A stretch of DNA of 64,000 bases from Bin5 sp965204525 (GCA_965204525.1 OZ241994.1:3100001-3164000), one strand, 5' to 3'. Numbered from the stretch's first letter, positions 23,779-33,382 are shown. Notes: generated from the sequence alone by a model not told the origin. Program-made: numbers and translations.

Positions 23779-23884
23779 CAGCGGATTGAACCCTCTTATC
23801 CGAGTATTGCAGCTTGGCCTTTTAGAGCGTGCTGCGGCCTGCTAAGAACTGAAAGTTGACCGCCACAGAGCGCAATTAAACTGG

Positions 23885-24628
23885 TTACTTGCAGCGCGGA
23901 TCTTCGTCATGCGCTTCAATGGCCTCTAAGGATCCTGGCCACGACCTGAGTCGACATAGATCATAGGCTGTACTGAGAAGGTCATAACCGACAGTATGGA
24001 GTCTGGGCGCGGCTTGCTCCGGTAGTGTCGAAGCAGTTACGCGAAAGCCATCAATCCGCAGGGCAGCTTCGACCGGGTGAAGAGGTGTAACCCGTGTATA
24101 AAAGTCTTGGTGGACGGAAAATCCCTTATCCGGATACCAGAGATCCAGATAGAATATGGCCTCATGATAGCTAGGTCCATAGTAAGCACTGTAAAGCCCG
24201 GGAGCGCCCAGGCAGTCGATCACCTGGGCCGCGGTTGCGGGCGGAGTCCACGTTACGTCAATGCGTTCGAGTTGACGCTCTACGCTGAACAACGCCGAAT
24301 AGTTGATCTCGCGTCGGCCATGGCTGCCACTCCACGCTAATTCGAGATCGTCCCCATATAGATTTGTAAAACGAAACTGATCCTGTTCTACCTTCCATAG
24401 TTCGATCGCTTTAGAGGCAACGTCAGCGGGGGAATCCACTCCGAAGTTGAACTCATGCCAGGGGAACTCGGTAAAAATTTCGCAAGAGAGGGGTCTAGGC
24501 GTCCCAGAGACCGTGAACGACTCTTGCGTCCCGCGAACCGTAAAAGACTCCTGAACCACACAGCCTGCCAGGATGAAGAGGAAGATGAGCAAGGGAGCAA
24601 GCCGACCCGCTCTGCGTATGTTATCCAT
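23885..24628 (-). CDS. putative lipoprotein of unknown function
   Basis: 247 residues from the ATG at 24628. The frame runs a further 84 residues upstream, but that part lacks coding character and the start chosen gives a clean lipoprotein signal: basic MDNIRRAGR, hydrophobic LAPLLIFLFILAGC with lipobox LAGC. Right after the Cys, QESFTV[RS]GT occurs twice in tandem. The rest (WHEFNFGVDSPADVASKAIELW and following) matches nothing I know. Same strand as the propeller gene, 106 bp upstream of it; possibly a surface pair. Confidence 0.65.
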   Translation of the reverse strand: MDNIRRAGRLAPLLIFLFILAGCVVQESFTVRGTQESFTVSGTPRPLSCEIFTEFPWHEFNFGVDSPADVASKAIELWKVEQDQFRFTNLYGDDLELAWSGSHGRREINYSALFSVERQLERIDVTWTPPATAAQVIDCLGAPGLYSAYYGPSYHEAIFYLDLWYPDKGFSVHQDFYTRVTPLHPVEAALRIDGFRVTASTLPEQAAPRLHTVGYDLLSTAYDLCRLRSWPGSLEAIEAHDEDPRCK

Positions 24629-24864
24629 GTACGCAGCGGCGTTGCTGGTCCGATGGAGGCCAAGACACACCATCCTCACAGTAGTCAATCCTCTCGTCGG
24701 TGGATGAGTCAAGGCAGTGTTCCCGGATTGTATCGGAGTATTGTAACGCATATGCGGAACTGTCGGGGCTATTGATTGAAAGCCCGAGACGGAATGATCG
24801 ATAAGGCACTGGGCGCGTAAACCTGGCCGTCCAGGGAATGTACGTGGACCATGGTTTCTTACGG

Positions 24865-25881
24865 TTACAGCGACACCCACGCCCCCTCATTTGCTGCCGT
24901 GTACATCGCCTCCATGACGGCGCTGCGGTAGGCGGCTTCGCTTGCGCTGACCAGAGGGATGGCGGCTCTTGCGGACGGGTCCTGCGCGTTGAGGGCGTCG
25001 AGGAAGAGGTCGAAGGCGTGGGGCCAGGCGGGCGGCAGGTCGGTCCAGGGCTGTTTGCCGTCGGCGCCCTTCAGATTGGCGCTGGTGATGTAGAGGTCGC
25101 TGCGGTTATAGATGTAGGCATGGCCCTCGGTGCCGCTGATTTCGGCGGTGATCGGTTCGGCCACGTCCACCCAGGCGGCGGCCAGCGAACCGATTGCGCC
25201 GCTGCTGAAACGGAAGAGCGCCTCGCCGGTCTCGTCACAGGCGGGGCCGTATTTTTGCAGCACTACATTGAGGGCGGCGGTCACGCTGTCCACATCACCC
25301 AGAGTCCACAACATCAGATCGAGCGCGTGCGTGCCCAGGTCGCCGAAAGCGCCGACCCCGGCCTGCTGCAGGTCGGTCATCCACAGATAGTCGGGCGTAA
25401 AGATATCGCGCATCGCGCCGGAATGGCAGTTGATAAAACGGGCGCGGGTGATCTGGCCGAAGATCCCCTGCGCCACGAGATCCTTGAGGGCCTGATGTAC
25501 CGGGATGCCGCGCTGGAAGTAGCCGGTCTGGAAGAGGAGGCCGGCCCTGTCGATGGCCGCGGCCATGCGGTTGGCGTCCTGCGCGCCGATGCCGAGCGGC
25601 TTTTCGACAAACATATGCTTACCTGCGGCAGCCGCGGCGGTGACCAGGGGCTCGTGCTGATCGGTCTCGGAGCAGATGATGACGCCGTCGATGGCGCCGT
25701 CGCTCCAGATGGCGTCAACGCTGTCGAGGGCGGGGGCGCCGAGCTGGTCGCTGCAGGTGCGGGCGCGAGCCGGATCGCGATCCCAGACGGCGACGGTGCT
25801 GACGTCGGCGCGGGCCTGCAGGCGCTTGACGAAGCCGGGAGTGTGGATATGGGCACAGCCGACGAGTGCAATGTTTGCCAT
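24865..25881 (-). CDS. Gfo/Idh/MocA family oxidoreductase
   Basis: 338 residues. N-terminal Rossmann fold (NIALVGCAHIHTPGFVKRL), the family motif HMFVEKPLGIG with the catalytic Lys near residue 95, and a C-terminal alpha/beta domain. Family members oxidise or reduce sugars, inositols and related compounds with NAD(P). The substrate is unknown. The gap to pdxA on the other side is divergent. Confidence 0.9.
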   Translation of the reverse strand: MANIALVGCAHIHTPGFVKRLQARADVSTVAVWDRDPARARTCSDQLGAPALDSVDAIWSDGAIDGVIICSETDQHEPLVTAAAAAGKHMFVEKPLGIGAQDANRMAAAIDRAGLLFQTGYFQRGIPVHQALKDLVAQGIFGQITRARFINCHSGAMRDIFTPDYLWMTDLQQAGVGAFGDLGTHALDLMLWTLGDVDSVTAALNVVLQKYGPACDETGEALFRFSSGAIGSLAAAWVDVAEPITAEISGTEGHAYIYNRSDLYITSANLKGADGKQPWTDLPPAWPHAFDLFLDALNAQDPSARAAIPLVSASEAAYRSAVMEAMYTAANEGAWVSL

Positions 25882-26194
25882 GGATAGATTCTCCAGCGAT
25901 GTGTGCGGCTGCCGCCATCTGCGGGCGTTGGGGCGGTCGACGGCAGCCGGATCGGGGCGCTCTCAGGGCGCGCCTCCACAGTGTAGCGGATCGGTGGGCA
26001 ACACGCTATTGCGGGGCCGGGCTGCGCGCGTTCAGGAATGATTCCGGCATTCCCTGGGCCGAGGCAGGGGGGATGTTTTGCGGGCGCGGCCCGGGGTGAT
26101 AGCATCAGTCTTACGGCTCGCAGGCAGTGCAGCGAGTCAGGGCAAACCTCTGATGGAATCGATCTGCGTTCAATCAACCAGGAAGGCATGAACT
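25882..26194. other. 313-bp divergent intergenic region
   Basis: Between the oxidoreductase (minus) and pdxA (plus). GC-rich, no convincing ORF. GGAAGG at 26181-26186 is the pdxA ribosome site. I see no strong promoter match or repeat. Confidence 0.5.
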
Positions 26195-27196
26195 GTGGCT
26201 GACAGCCGTCCAATACTGGCAATTACGCTGGGCGACCCCGCCGGCATCGGGCCGGAGGTGGTGCTTAAGGCGCTGGAGCATGGAGAGGTGTTTGCGGCTT
26301 GCCGGCCGCTGGTGGTCGGCGATCAGCGTGTCCTCGAGAGGGCAGCGGCTTGGCTAGAACTCCTGCCCCGCTTTGAACGCATCGCTGAGATCAGTAGCGG
26401 CGGCTATGAAGAGGGGACGGTGCCGCTGCTGGATCTGGCGAACGTCGAGCTGGCCGAGGCGCCGGTGGGGCGGGTGAGCGCCGGCGCAGGGCGGGCCGCA
26501 GTGGAATATGTAATGCGCGCCTGTGATCTCGCCATGGCGGGGCAGGTGGAGGCGGTGGTGACCGCGCCGCTGAACAAGGAGGCCATGCACCGGGCCGGGT
26601 TCCTGTATCCCGGCCATACCGAGCTGCTGGCTGAGCGCACCGGGGCGGAACGGGTGTCGATGCTGCTGGTCGGGCCGGCGCTGCGGGTGGTGCATGTAAG
26701 TACCCACGTTTCGCTGGAGGAGGCGATCCGCCGGGTCAGGCCGGCGCGGGTGCTGGAGGTGATCGAGCTGGCTTACCGCTCGTGCCGGATGCTGGGGATC
26801 GAGGCGCCGCGGATCGCGGTGGCGGGGCTGAATCCCCACGCGAGCGAGAACGGGCTTTTCGGGGTGCAGGAGGCGGAGCAGATCCAACCGGCTATCGAAA
26901 TGGCCCGCGCCCGCGGCTGGACGGTCTCCGACCCGCAGCCGCCGGATACGGTCTTTCTGCGGGCGACGCGGGGTGAGTTCGACATCATTGTGGCGATGTA
27001 CCACGACCAGGGTCACATTCCGATGAAGTTGCTGGCCTTTGACAGCGGCGTCAACGTAAGCATTGGCCTGCCGATACTGCGCACGTCGGTGGACCACGGC
27101 ACGGCCTTTGATATTGCGGGGACGGGGCAGGCGAGCGAGGAGAGTATGCTGGCGGCGGTCCGCGTCGCGGTGACGATGGTGAACAGCAGTGGTTAG
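26195..27196 (+). CDS. pdxA: 4-hydroxythreonine-4-phosphate dehydrogenase family protein
   Basis: 333 residues from a GTG start with GGAAGG 8 bases upstream. PdxA oxidises 4-phosphohydroxy-L-threonine in pyridoxal phosphate synthesis; close paralogues act on 4-phospho-sugar acids. Signatures: ITLGDPAGIGPEVVLKAL, metal His in YPGHTELLAERTG, second His in VHVSTHVSL, third in MYHDQGHIPMKL. No pdxJ nearby, so a paralogue acting on another phospho-acid remains possible. Its stop overlaps the convergent aminotransferase by 4 bp. Confidence 0.92.
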   Translation: MADSRPILAITLGDPAGIGPEVVLKALEHGEVFAACRPLVVGDQRVLERAAAWLELLPRFERIAEISSGGYEEGTVPLLDLANVELAEAPVGRVSAGAGRAAVEYVMRACDLAMAGQVEAVVTAPLNKEAMHRAGFLYPGHTELLAERTGAERVSMLLVGPALRVVHVSTHVSLEEAIRRVRPARVLEVIELAYRSCRMLGIEAPRIAVAGLNPHASENGLFGVQEAEQIQPAIEMARARGWTVSDPQPPDTVFLRATRGEFDIIVAMYHDQGHIPMKLLAFDSGVNVSIGLPILRTSVDHGTAFDIAGTGQASEESMLAAVRVAVTMVNSSG

Positions 27197-28335
27197 TGGA
27201 AGCTGTCGAACACTTGCCCCAGCCGGCGGATGCCTTCTTCGATCTCGGGTATGGCGTAGTGGGCGAAACAGAGGCGCAGGCAGTGGCTGAGACCGTTGAC
27301 GCTGGAGCAGCGGGGGCCGGGGAGAAAGCCGACTTTGGCGGAGGCGGCGGCATCCAGTAGTGCGGTCGTGTCGAGGATTTCGGCGCAGGTGAGCCAGAAG
27401 AAGAAGCCGCCGGTGGGCACGGTCCAGGTCGCGCGGTCGCCGATGTGTTTCTGCAGCGCTGCGTCCATCGCCTCGACGCGCTGACGATAGGCGCGGCGGA
27501 GGCTGTCCAGATATTCCTTCTGCCCGCCTCCTTCCAGCGCGACGCGCACCAGATTGGAGGTGAACTGGTTAAGTCCGCCGCCGCTGTCGACCAGGCCGCT
27601 GGCGGCGAAGCGACGCGTCCGTTGCGCGGAAGTCTGCACCCATCCCAGGCGCAGGCCCGGCGCCAGGATCTTGGAGAAGGAGCCGAGGGAGAGTACCTTG
27701 CCGCTGTCTGCATAGGCGGCGAAAGGACCCGGCGGCGGCGATCCGAAGTCGAGGAGATGATAGACCTCGTCTGCGACGATCAGGAAGTCATGCTCCTCTG
27801 CCAGGGCCAACAGCTGCTGACGGCGGTTTTCGGACAGCGTGCGGCCGGTCGGGTTCTGGTAGGTGGGGATCGTGTAGAGAAAGACGGGGCGGTGGCGGGT
27901 CAGCGCCTCTGCGACGGCCGGCAGCACCAGCCCGCGCTCATCGGTCGGGATCGGCACGGCTTTGAGCCGGTGATCCTCCTGCAGGATGCGCAGGGCGAGA
28001 AAGTAGCTTGGCTCTTCGACGAAGACGGTGTCGCCGGGGCGGGTGAAGAAGGTGCAGACCAGGTTGAGGGCCTGCGACGCGCCGGCGGTGATCATCAGCT
28101 GCTGCGGCTGCACGGCGGCGCCGTAACCGCGGCTGAGGAAATCGGCAAGCGCCCAGCGGAAGCGGCCGTCCCCCTGGGGGAAGCCGTAGTTGAGCAGTTC
28201 GGTGTCGCCTTCGGCGAAGCGTTCGGCCGCGACCTCGCTCATCAGGGCGTGGGGCAGGAGCGCGAAGTCCGGCTGGCCGATACCGAAGTTGATGCTGTCT
28301 GCGCTGCGGTCGACTTGGGTCGAACGGTCGTACAT
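27193..28335 (-). CDS. PLP-dependent aminotransferase, class I/II (MocR-free, LysN-like)
   Basis: 380 residues. Fold-type I aminotransferase: INFGIGQPDFALLPH at the start, ITAGASQALNLV, TIPTYQNPTGRTLSENRR, VADEVYH, and SLGSFSKILAPGLRLGW with the PLP Lys. This set matches the 2-aminoadipate/aromatic aminotransferase group. No N-terminal HTH, so it is not a MocR regulator. The donor and acceptor are unknown. Confidence 0.9.
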   Translation of the reverse strand: MYDRSTQVDRSADSINFGIGQPDFALLPHALMSEVAAERFAEGDTELLNYGFPQGDGRFRWALADFLSRGYGAAVQPQQLMITAGASQALNLVCTFFTRPGDTVFVEEPSYFLALRILQEDHRLKAVPIPTDERGLVLPAVAEALTRHRPVFLYTIPTYQNPTGRTLSENRRQQLLALAEEHDFLIVADEVYHLLDFGSPPPGPFAAYADSGKVLSLGSFSKILAPGLRLGWVQTSAQRTRRFAASGLVDSGGGLNQFTSNLVRVALEGGGQKEYLDSLRRAYRQRVEAMDAALQKHIGDRATWTVPTGGFFFWLTCAEILDTTALLDAAASAKVGFLPGPRCSSVNGLSHCLRLCFAHYAIPEIEEGIRRLGQVFDSFH

Positions 28336-28409
28336 GGCAGTGGACCACCGTTGATCAGTGACTGTCGGCTAGCAATCCATGGGGCCCACTGGTGCAATTG
28401 ACCGCTGTC

Positions 28410-28428
28410 CAGTGGCAGTTGGCCACTG
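28410..28428. other. 7-bp hairpin between the Crp-like and aminotransferase genes
   Basis: CAGTGGC, 5-base loop AGTTG, GCCACTG. Starts 4 bases past the Crp-like stop on the minus strand. No T tract; may be a processing or weak termination signal. Confidence 0.4.
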
Positions 28429-28432
28429 CGGA

Positions 28433-29161
28433 TCAGATGTTTTCATCGAGCAGCTTTATACGTTTGCTGCCGATGATGGAGATCGACTCCCGGTCGAGGA
28501 GCTTGATGCGCTTGCGTCCGATCTCGATCAGTCCCCGCGCTTTGAGGTCGTTGAGGACCTGCGTGGCCGTTTCACGGTAGGTGCCGATGCTTTCGGCCAG
28601 GTCCTGGTGGGTTAGGCCGGTCACTTCGTCGGACTGCTGTTCATCGGAGAGGCGCAGGAGCAGATTGGCCAAGCGGGCGGGAATGCCTTTGAAGGCCATG
28701 CTTTCGAGACTTTCTTCGGCCTCTTGCAGGCGCTTGCCGGTGATCTCGAGAATGCGCAGGGCAACCTGGGGCTTGCTGAGGATAAGCCGTTCCAGGTCGT
28801 TGCGGCTCATGACGCAGATCAGGCAGTCATCGATCGCTTCGGCAAATGTATTGTGCATCTTGGTGCCCAGCAGGGCCATTTCGCCGAAAAGTGTGTGGGG
28901 GCCAAGGGTTGTGATGACAAGCTTTTTGCCTTCAGGACTGATGCGATAGAGCTGTACGCGACCTTCCTTCAGGATGAAAAGGACTTCACCCGGCTCCTCC
29001 GGTCGGTAGAAGACCCGTCCTTTGCGCACGGTGCTCATCGTCGTAATTCGATTCAGCTCCTCCATCTCTCTGGATGTCAGGTCCTGAAAGACCATCAGTT
29101 CGGAGAGAAACTTCATTTTTTCGGCGGGCTTCAGCGCCGCGGACATCTTCATGATCGTCAT
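28433..29161 (-). CDS. Crp/Fnr family transcriptional regulator
   Basis: 242 residues. N-terminal cyclic-nucleotide-binding beta-roll (GRVFYRPEEPGEVLFILKEG, LFGEMALLG), C-helix, then a winged HTH (GLTHQDLAESIGTYRETATQVLNDLK). It lacks the FNR iron-sulfur Cys set. The C-terminus carries a short tandem duplication, KRIKLLDRESISIIG then KRIKLLDENI, seen at DNA level too. A strong promoter on the minus strand lies at 29242-29269. The ligand is not predictable. Confidence 0.92.
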   Translation of the reverse strand: MTIMKMSAALKPAEKMKFLSELMVFQDLTSREMEELNRITTMSTVRKGRVFYRPEEPGEVLFILKEGRVQLYRISPEGKKLVITTLGPHTLFGEMALLGTKMHNTFAEAIDDCLICVMSRNDLERLILSKPQVALRILEITGKRLQEAEESLESMAFKGIPARLANLLLRLSDEQQSDEVTGLTHQDLAESIGTYRETATQVLNDLKARGLIEIGRKRIKLLDRESISIIGSKRIKLLDENI

Positions 29162-29241
29162 GTTGGATTTCTCCTGGCACGCCGCGGGTCTGGAACGTTC
29201 GCCGGCCCCGGTTCCTCGTTTTCAGCTTTTGACCCTACTTT

Positions 29242-29269
29242 ATTATACGCGTCGGGGCAAAATTATCAA
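29242..29269 (-). promoter_or_regulatory. sigma-70 promoter of the Crp/Fnr gene
   Basis: On the minus strand TTGATA (29269-29264), 16-base spacer, perfect TATAAT (29247-29242), about 80 bases before the start codon. Confidence 0.75.
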
Positions 29270-29275
29270 CCTTTT

Positions 29276-29305
29276 TTGGCGCTCTCATTGCCGATTTGAT
29301 AAAAT
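29276..29305 (+). promoter_or_regulatory. candidate promoter giving a leaderless protease-deacetylase mRNA
   Basis: TTGGCG (29276-29281), 18-base spacer, TAAAAT (29300-29305). The expected start site, about 7 bases downstream, falls on the A of the ATG at 29312. Confidence 0.45.
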
Positions 29306-29311
29306 GCGGGC

Positions 29312-31342
29312 ATGAATGTGCGCTTTCCCCGGCCGTCTTTTCGTAAATCCGTCTCCAATGCGCCCCTCGCAAGCAGGGGCGCATTTCGTGCTGACAATCA
29401 GGACAGAAAGGTTTCCAACAGGACAGGCAGATCTGCCTCTTCACGCCGCACAGTTCGTTCCTACGGCGGCCTCAGCATCCTGTCCATACTGGCGCCGGTT
29501 GTGATCCTGATATCGTGCAATCGTATTGCCATGCCGGCCCCGGCTGTCCCCGCGGCGCTCAGCGGCCAGCGTTCGGCGAACGTCGGGACGCTGGCCGCTG
29601 ACGAAGACGCCTCTGCGGCCGCGAGCAGCTTGAGACAGGCAGTTCGGGCCAACAGCGCGGACGCCGCTGGGGATGAGCAGTCCAATCCGACCCCGGTTGC
29701 GACGGCCACGCCGCAACCCGCGGGCCTGCAGGATCAGATCGTCGGCGGCGAGAAGGCGGAGGCGGGGTCCTGGCCGTGGATGGTCGCGATCCAGGCCTTC
29801 ACCGAGCCGGGCTACCATACCTTTTGCGGGGCGTCCCTCGTGGCGCCCAACTGGGCGCTGACGGCCGCCCACTGCGTCGTAAACGCCGCGCCGGACGAGA
29901 TTGTGGCGACGGTTGGTCCTCACAGGCTCGACAGCGGTCAGGGGCAGAAAAGGTCAGTTGACCGTATTGTCCTGCATCCTCGCTACGGGTTCGACTTCGC
30001 CCACGACTTCGCTCACGACCTCGCGCTGCTCCATCTGTCAGAGCCGGCAGATGCCGAGCTGGTCACGCTGCTGGGCGCTGACAACCTGGATCTGGCCGCG
30101 CCGGGCACGCTGGGAACGGTAATTGGCTGGGGCGCGCTTTCCGAGGACAGCAATGAGGGCGTGCTCTCCTATGATCTGCAGCAGGTGGAACTCCCGATCG
30201 TGTCGGAGGAAGAATGCACCAGCTCGATGGGCAGGATGATCACCGAGAACATGCTGTGCGCCGGCTACAAAGAAGGGGGCAAGGACGCCTGCCACGGTGA
30301 CAGCGGCAGCCCCCTGGTGGTGCCGGACGGCAATGGCGGCTGGCAGCTGGCCGGGCTTGTGAGCTTTGGCATCGGCTGTGCGCGGCCGACGTTTTACGGC
30401 GTCTACACGCGTGTGAGCCAGTACCACGACTGGATTTTGGCGCAGATCATACGGGAAGAAACGGCAGAAGAGCGTGCGCAGTATGAGATCATACTGCCCG
30501 CGGTGCACAGCGGGAATAATGACGCTCAATCAGTGGATAGAAAGACCGGCGGACAGTATGAAATCATGCTGCCCTCCGTTCACTACGGGGCGGCCGAGGA
30601 GACGGAGCCCGCTCTTTTGCCGAAACCGCCGCCCATTCCCGACGGCCTGGTGCGGGCGGTGCAGGTACCGATTCTGATGTATCACTATGTAAGCGTGCCG
30701 CCGGCCGGGTCAGATGTTTACCGGCGGGACCTGTCGGTATCGCCCGAACTGTTCAGGAGCCACCTGCAGGCCCTGGATAGTGCCGGGTATACGCCGGTCA
30801 GCATGTATGATCTCGTGGGCCATCTGAACCAGGGCGCGCCGCTGCCGGAAAAGCCGGTCATCCTTACCTTTGACGACGGTTATCGCGACAATTACGAGAA
30901 CGCGTTTCCGTTTTTGACGGAGTTCGGCATGACGGCGATGTTTTTCGTGGTGACCGACTATATGGATGAGGGAAATCCGCTCTATCTGTCGTGGGATATG
31001 GCGCGGGAGATGCAGGCAGCGGGCATGTTCATCGAGTCCCACGGGCGCAATCACGCCAGTTTGCGGAATCGAAACGATGACTACCTGATCTGGCAGGCGC
31101 TGGGCAGCGCCGAAACGATCGAGCATGAACTGGGGGTGCGCCCCCGTTTCATCACATACCCGTTCGGACACTACGACAGCAACACGATCCGTATTTTCGA
31201 GAGCGCCGGTTTCTGGGGCGGTGTGACGATCAACGCGGGGGCCACACACTCGACTGACAATCTCTTCCAGTTGCGGCGCGTGCGCGTGCGGGGGACGACG
31301 ACCGCCGGGGAACTGCTGCAGTTGTTGGCGTTGGACTGGTGA
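29312..31342 (+). CDS. lipoprotein fusing trypsin-like protease and polysaccharide deacetylase
   Basis: 676 residues. Long basic N-terminus, hydrophobic SILAPVVILISC (possible lipobox), a low-complexity linker, then an S1A protease starting IVGGEKAEAGSWPWMVAIQ (about 142). Catalytic triad: His in LTAAHCVV, Asp in HDLALLHL, Ser in HGDSGSPLV; the Asp six residues before that Ser gives trypsin-like Arg/Lys preference. A linker repeats QYEIxLPxVHxG. The C-terminal NodB domain (from about 452, PILMYHYVS) keeps metal and catalytic motifs TFDDGY, SHGRNHASL and TYPFGHYD. Both halves look active, which is unusual in one bacterial chain. A role in remodelling extracellular polymer is inferred. Confidence 0.9.
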   Translation: MNVRFPRPSFRKSVSNAPLASRGAFRADNQDRKVSNRTGRSASSRRTVRSYGGLSILSILAPVVILISCNRIAMPAPAVPAALSGQRSANVGTLAADEDASAAASSLRQAVRANSADAAGDEQSNPTPVATATPQPAGLQDQIVGGEKAEAGSWPWMVAIQAFTEPGYHTFCGASLVAPNWALTAAHCVVNAAPDEIVATVGPHRLDSGQGQKRSVDRIVLHPRYGFDFAHDFAHDLALLHLSEPADAELVTLLGADNLDLAAPGTLGTVIGWGALSEDSNEGVLSYDLQQVELPIVSEEECTSSMGRMITENMLCAGYKEGGKDACHGDSGSPLVVPDGNGGWQLAGLVSFGIGCARPTFYGVYTRVSQYHDWILAQIIREETAEERAQYEIILPAVHSGNNDAQSVDRKTGGQYEIMLPSVHYGAAEETEPALLPKPPPIPDGLVRAVQVPILMYHYVSVPPAGSDVYRRDLSVSPELFRSHLQALDSAGYTPVSMYDLVGHLNQGAPLPEKPVILTFDDGYRDNYENAFPFLTEFGMTAMFFVVTDYMDEGNPLYLSWDMAREMQAAGMFIESHGRNHASLRNRNDDYLIWQALGSAETIEHELGVRPRFITYPFGHYDSNTIRIFESAGFWGGVTINAGATHSTDNLFQLRRVRVRGTTTAGELLQLLALDW

Positions 31343-31420
31343 AGGGGCATTGTTGCCATTTGCGGGGGCTGGGCAAGCGTTTTTGACACAGGAAGGCGGA
31401 CTGGCAGCAGGGGAAAGTGG

Positions 31421-33382
31421 ATGAACACCTTGAACATCAGCAGCTTCATCTGGGGCATCGCCGATGATGTGCTGCGCGACCACTATGTGCGCGGCAAGTA
31501 CCGTGACGTCATCCTGCCCATGACCGTCATCCGCCGCCTCGACGCCGTGCTGGAGCCGACCAAGGACGCGGTGCTGCGCAGGAAGGCGCAGCTGGACGAC
31601 GCCGGGATCACCAACCAGGACCTCTGGCTGCGCCAGGAGTCGGGCGAGGCCTTCTACAACACATCCCCTTTCCGGTTGCGCGACCTGCGTTCAATCGGGC
31701 GGCAACAGCAGCTGCGCGCCAATTTCGAGGCCTACCTGGACGGCTTCTCGCCCAATGTGCAGGAGATTCTGGAACGCTTCAGATTCCGCAACGAGATTCC
31801 GACCCTCGTCGACGACGACATCCTCGGCTTTCTGATCGAAAAGTTTCTCGACAGTTCGGTCAATCTCAGCCCCCGTCCCGTACTCAACGCCGACGGCAGC
31901 GTGCGCCTGCCCGGGCTCGACAACCACAGCATGGGCACAGTCTTCGAGGAGCTGATCCGGCGCTTCAGCGAGGAGAACAACGAGGAGGCCGGCGAACATT
32001 TCACCCCCCGCGACGTGGTGGAACTGATGGCGCATCTCATCTTCATGCCGGTCGCCAATCAGGTGCAGTCGACCACCTATCTTGTCTACGACGGCGCCTG
32101 CGGCACGGGCGGCATGTTGACCGTGGCCGAGGAGACGCTCGCCCGCCTCGCCCGCGACCAGGGCAAAGAGGTCTCGATCCACCTCTATGGGCAGGAGATC
32201 AACGGGGAGACCTACGCCATCAGCAAGGCCGACCTCATCCTCAAGGGCGAGGGCGCCGAGGCGGACAACATCCGGTACGGCTCCACGCTCTCCGCCGACG
32301 CATTCCCCGCCAGCGAGTTCGATTTCATGCTTTCCAACCCGCCCTACGGCAAGAGCTGGAAAAGCGACCTCGAGCGCATGGGCGGCAAGGCCGGCCTCAC
32401 CGATCCCCGCTTCCTGGTTGAGCATGACGGCGACCCCGAGCTCTCGCTCGTCACCCGCTCCAGCGACGGCCAGATGCTCTTTCTGGCCAACATGGTGAGC
32501 AAGATGAAGCGGGATGCCCCTCTCGGCAGCCGCATCGCCGAGGTGCACAACGGCAGCTCGCTCTTCACTGGCGACGCCGGCCAGGGCGAGAGCAACATCC
32601 GCCGCTGGATCATCGAAAACGACTGGCTGGAGGCGATCATCGCGCTGCCGCTCAACATCTTCTACAACACCGGCATCGCCACCTACATCTGGGTGCTGAG
32701 CAACCGCAAGCCGGACCAGAGGCAGGGGTATGTCCAGCTGATCGACGCCGGCGAATGGTACCGGCCGCTGCGCAAGAACCTGGGCGACAAGAACTGCGAG
32801 CTGGCCGCGGCCGACATCGAGCGCATTGTCAAGACGTTTCTCGCCTTCGAGGAGACGCCGCGGTCGAAGATCTTCCCCAATGCGGCCTTCGGCTACCGCA
32901 AGCTGACCGTCGAGCGGCCCCTGCGTCTGCCCGGCATCGATCCGAGCCGCGCCTACAAGGCGAGTGAGATCAAGAAGATGCGCGCGAACTGCACACCCGC
33001 CCCCGACGCGCCGCCGGTGATCCGCAAGATCCATCGCGCCGGCGTTGCGCCGGCCCCCCTGCGCGGCCTCTTTCCCGTCCAAATCGACGGCAAAGAGGTC
33101 GTGGTCGAATACGCGCCCGATGCGGAGTTGAAAGACAGCGAGCAGGTTCCCTTGCTTGAGGAGGGCGGTATCGAGGGCTTTCTGGAGCGGGAGGTGCTGC
33201 CGTATGCGCCCGACGCCTGGTACGTGCCGGGCAGCGTCAAGGTGGGGTATGAGATCAGTTTCACCCGCTACTTCTACCAGCCGCAGCCGCTGCGTGCGCC
33301 AGAGGAGATCTGGGCCGATATCCGAGAGCTGGAGCAGGAGGCTGAGGGGTTGTTGGAGGAGATCCGGGGCGGGGCAGTTTGA
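31421..33382 (+). CDS. hsdM: type I restriction-modification DNA methyltransferase subunit
   Basis: 653 residues. N6-adenine methylase of a type I system; with HsdS it methylates the bipartite target. N-terminal HsdM helical domain (FIWGIADDVLRDHYVRGKYR), SAM site YDGACGTGGMLTVAEE, catalytic NPPY in MLSNPPYGKSWK. About 100 residues longer than short HsdM proteins, with a C-terminal extension reaching EELEQEAEGLLEEI-like helices. hsdS lies 10.6 kb and hsdR 16 kb downstream, with other defence genes between. GC-rich like hsdR. Confidence 0.95.
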   Translation: MNTLNISSFIWGIADDVLRDHYVRGKYRDVILPMTVIRRLDAVLEPTKDAVLRRKAQLDDAGITNQDLWLRQESGEAFYNTSPFRLRDLRSIGRQQQLRANFEAYLDGFSPNVQEILERFRFRNEIPTLVDDDILGFLIEKFLDSSVNLSPRPVLNADGSVRLPGLDNHSMGTVFEELIRRFSEENNEEAGEHFTPRDVVELMAHLIFMPVANQVQSTTYLVYDGACGTGGMLTVAEETLARLARDQGKEVSIHLYGQEINGETYAISKADLILKGEGAEADNIRYGSTLSADAFPASEFDFMLSNPPYGKSWKSDLERMGGKAGLTDPRFLVEHDGDPELSLVTRSSDGQMLFLANMVSKMKRDAPLGSRIAEVHNGSSLFTGDAGQGESNIRRWIIENDWLEAIIALPLNIFYNTGIATYIWVLSNRKPDQRQGYVQLIDAGEWYRPLRKNLGDKNCELAAADIERIVKTFLAFEETPRSKIFPNAAFGYRKLTVERPLRLPGIDPSRAYKASEIKKMRANCTPAPDAPPVIRKIHRAGVAPAPLRGLFPVQIDGKEVVVEYAPDAELKDSEQVPLLEEGGIEGFLEREVLPYAPDAWYVPGSVKVGYEISFTRYFYQPQPLRAPEEIWADIRELEQEAEGLLEEIRGGAV

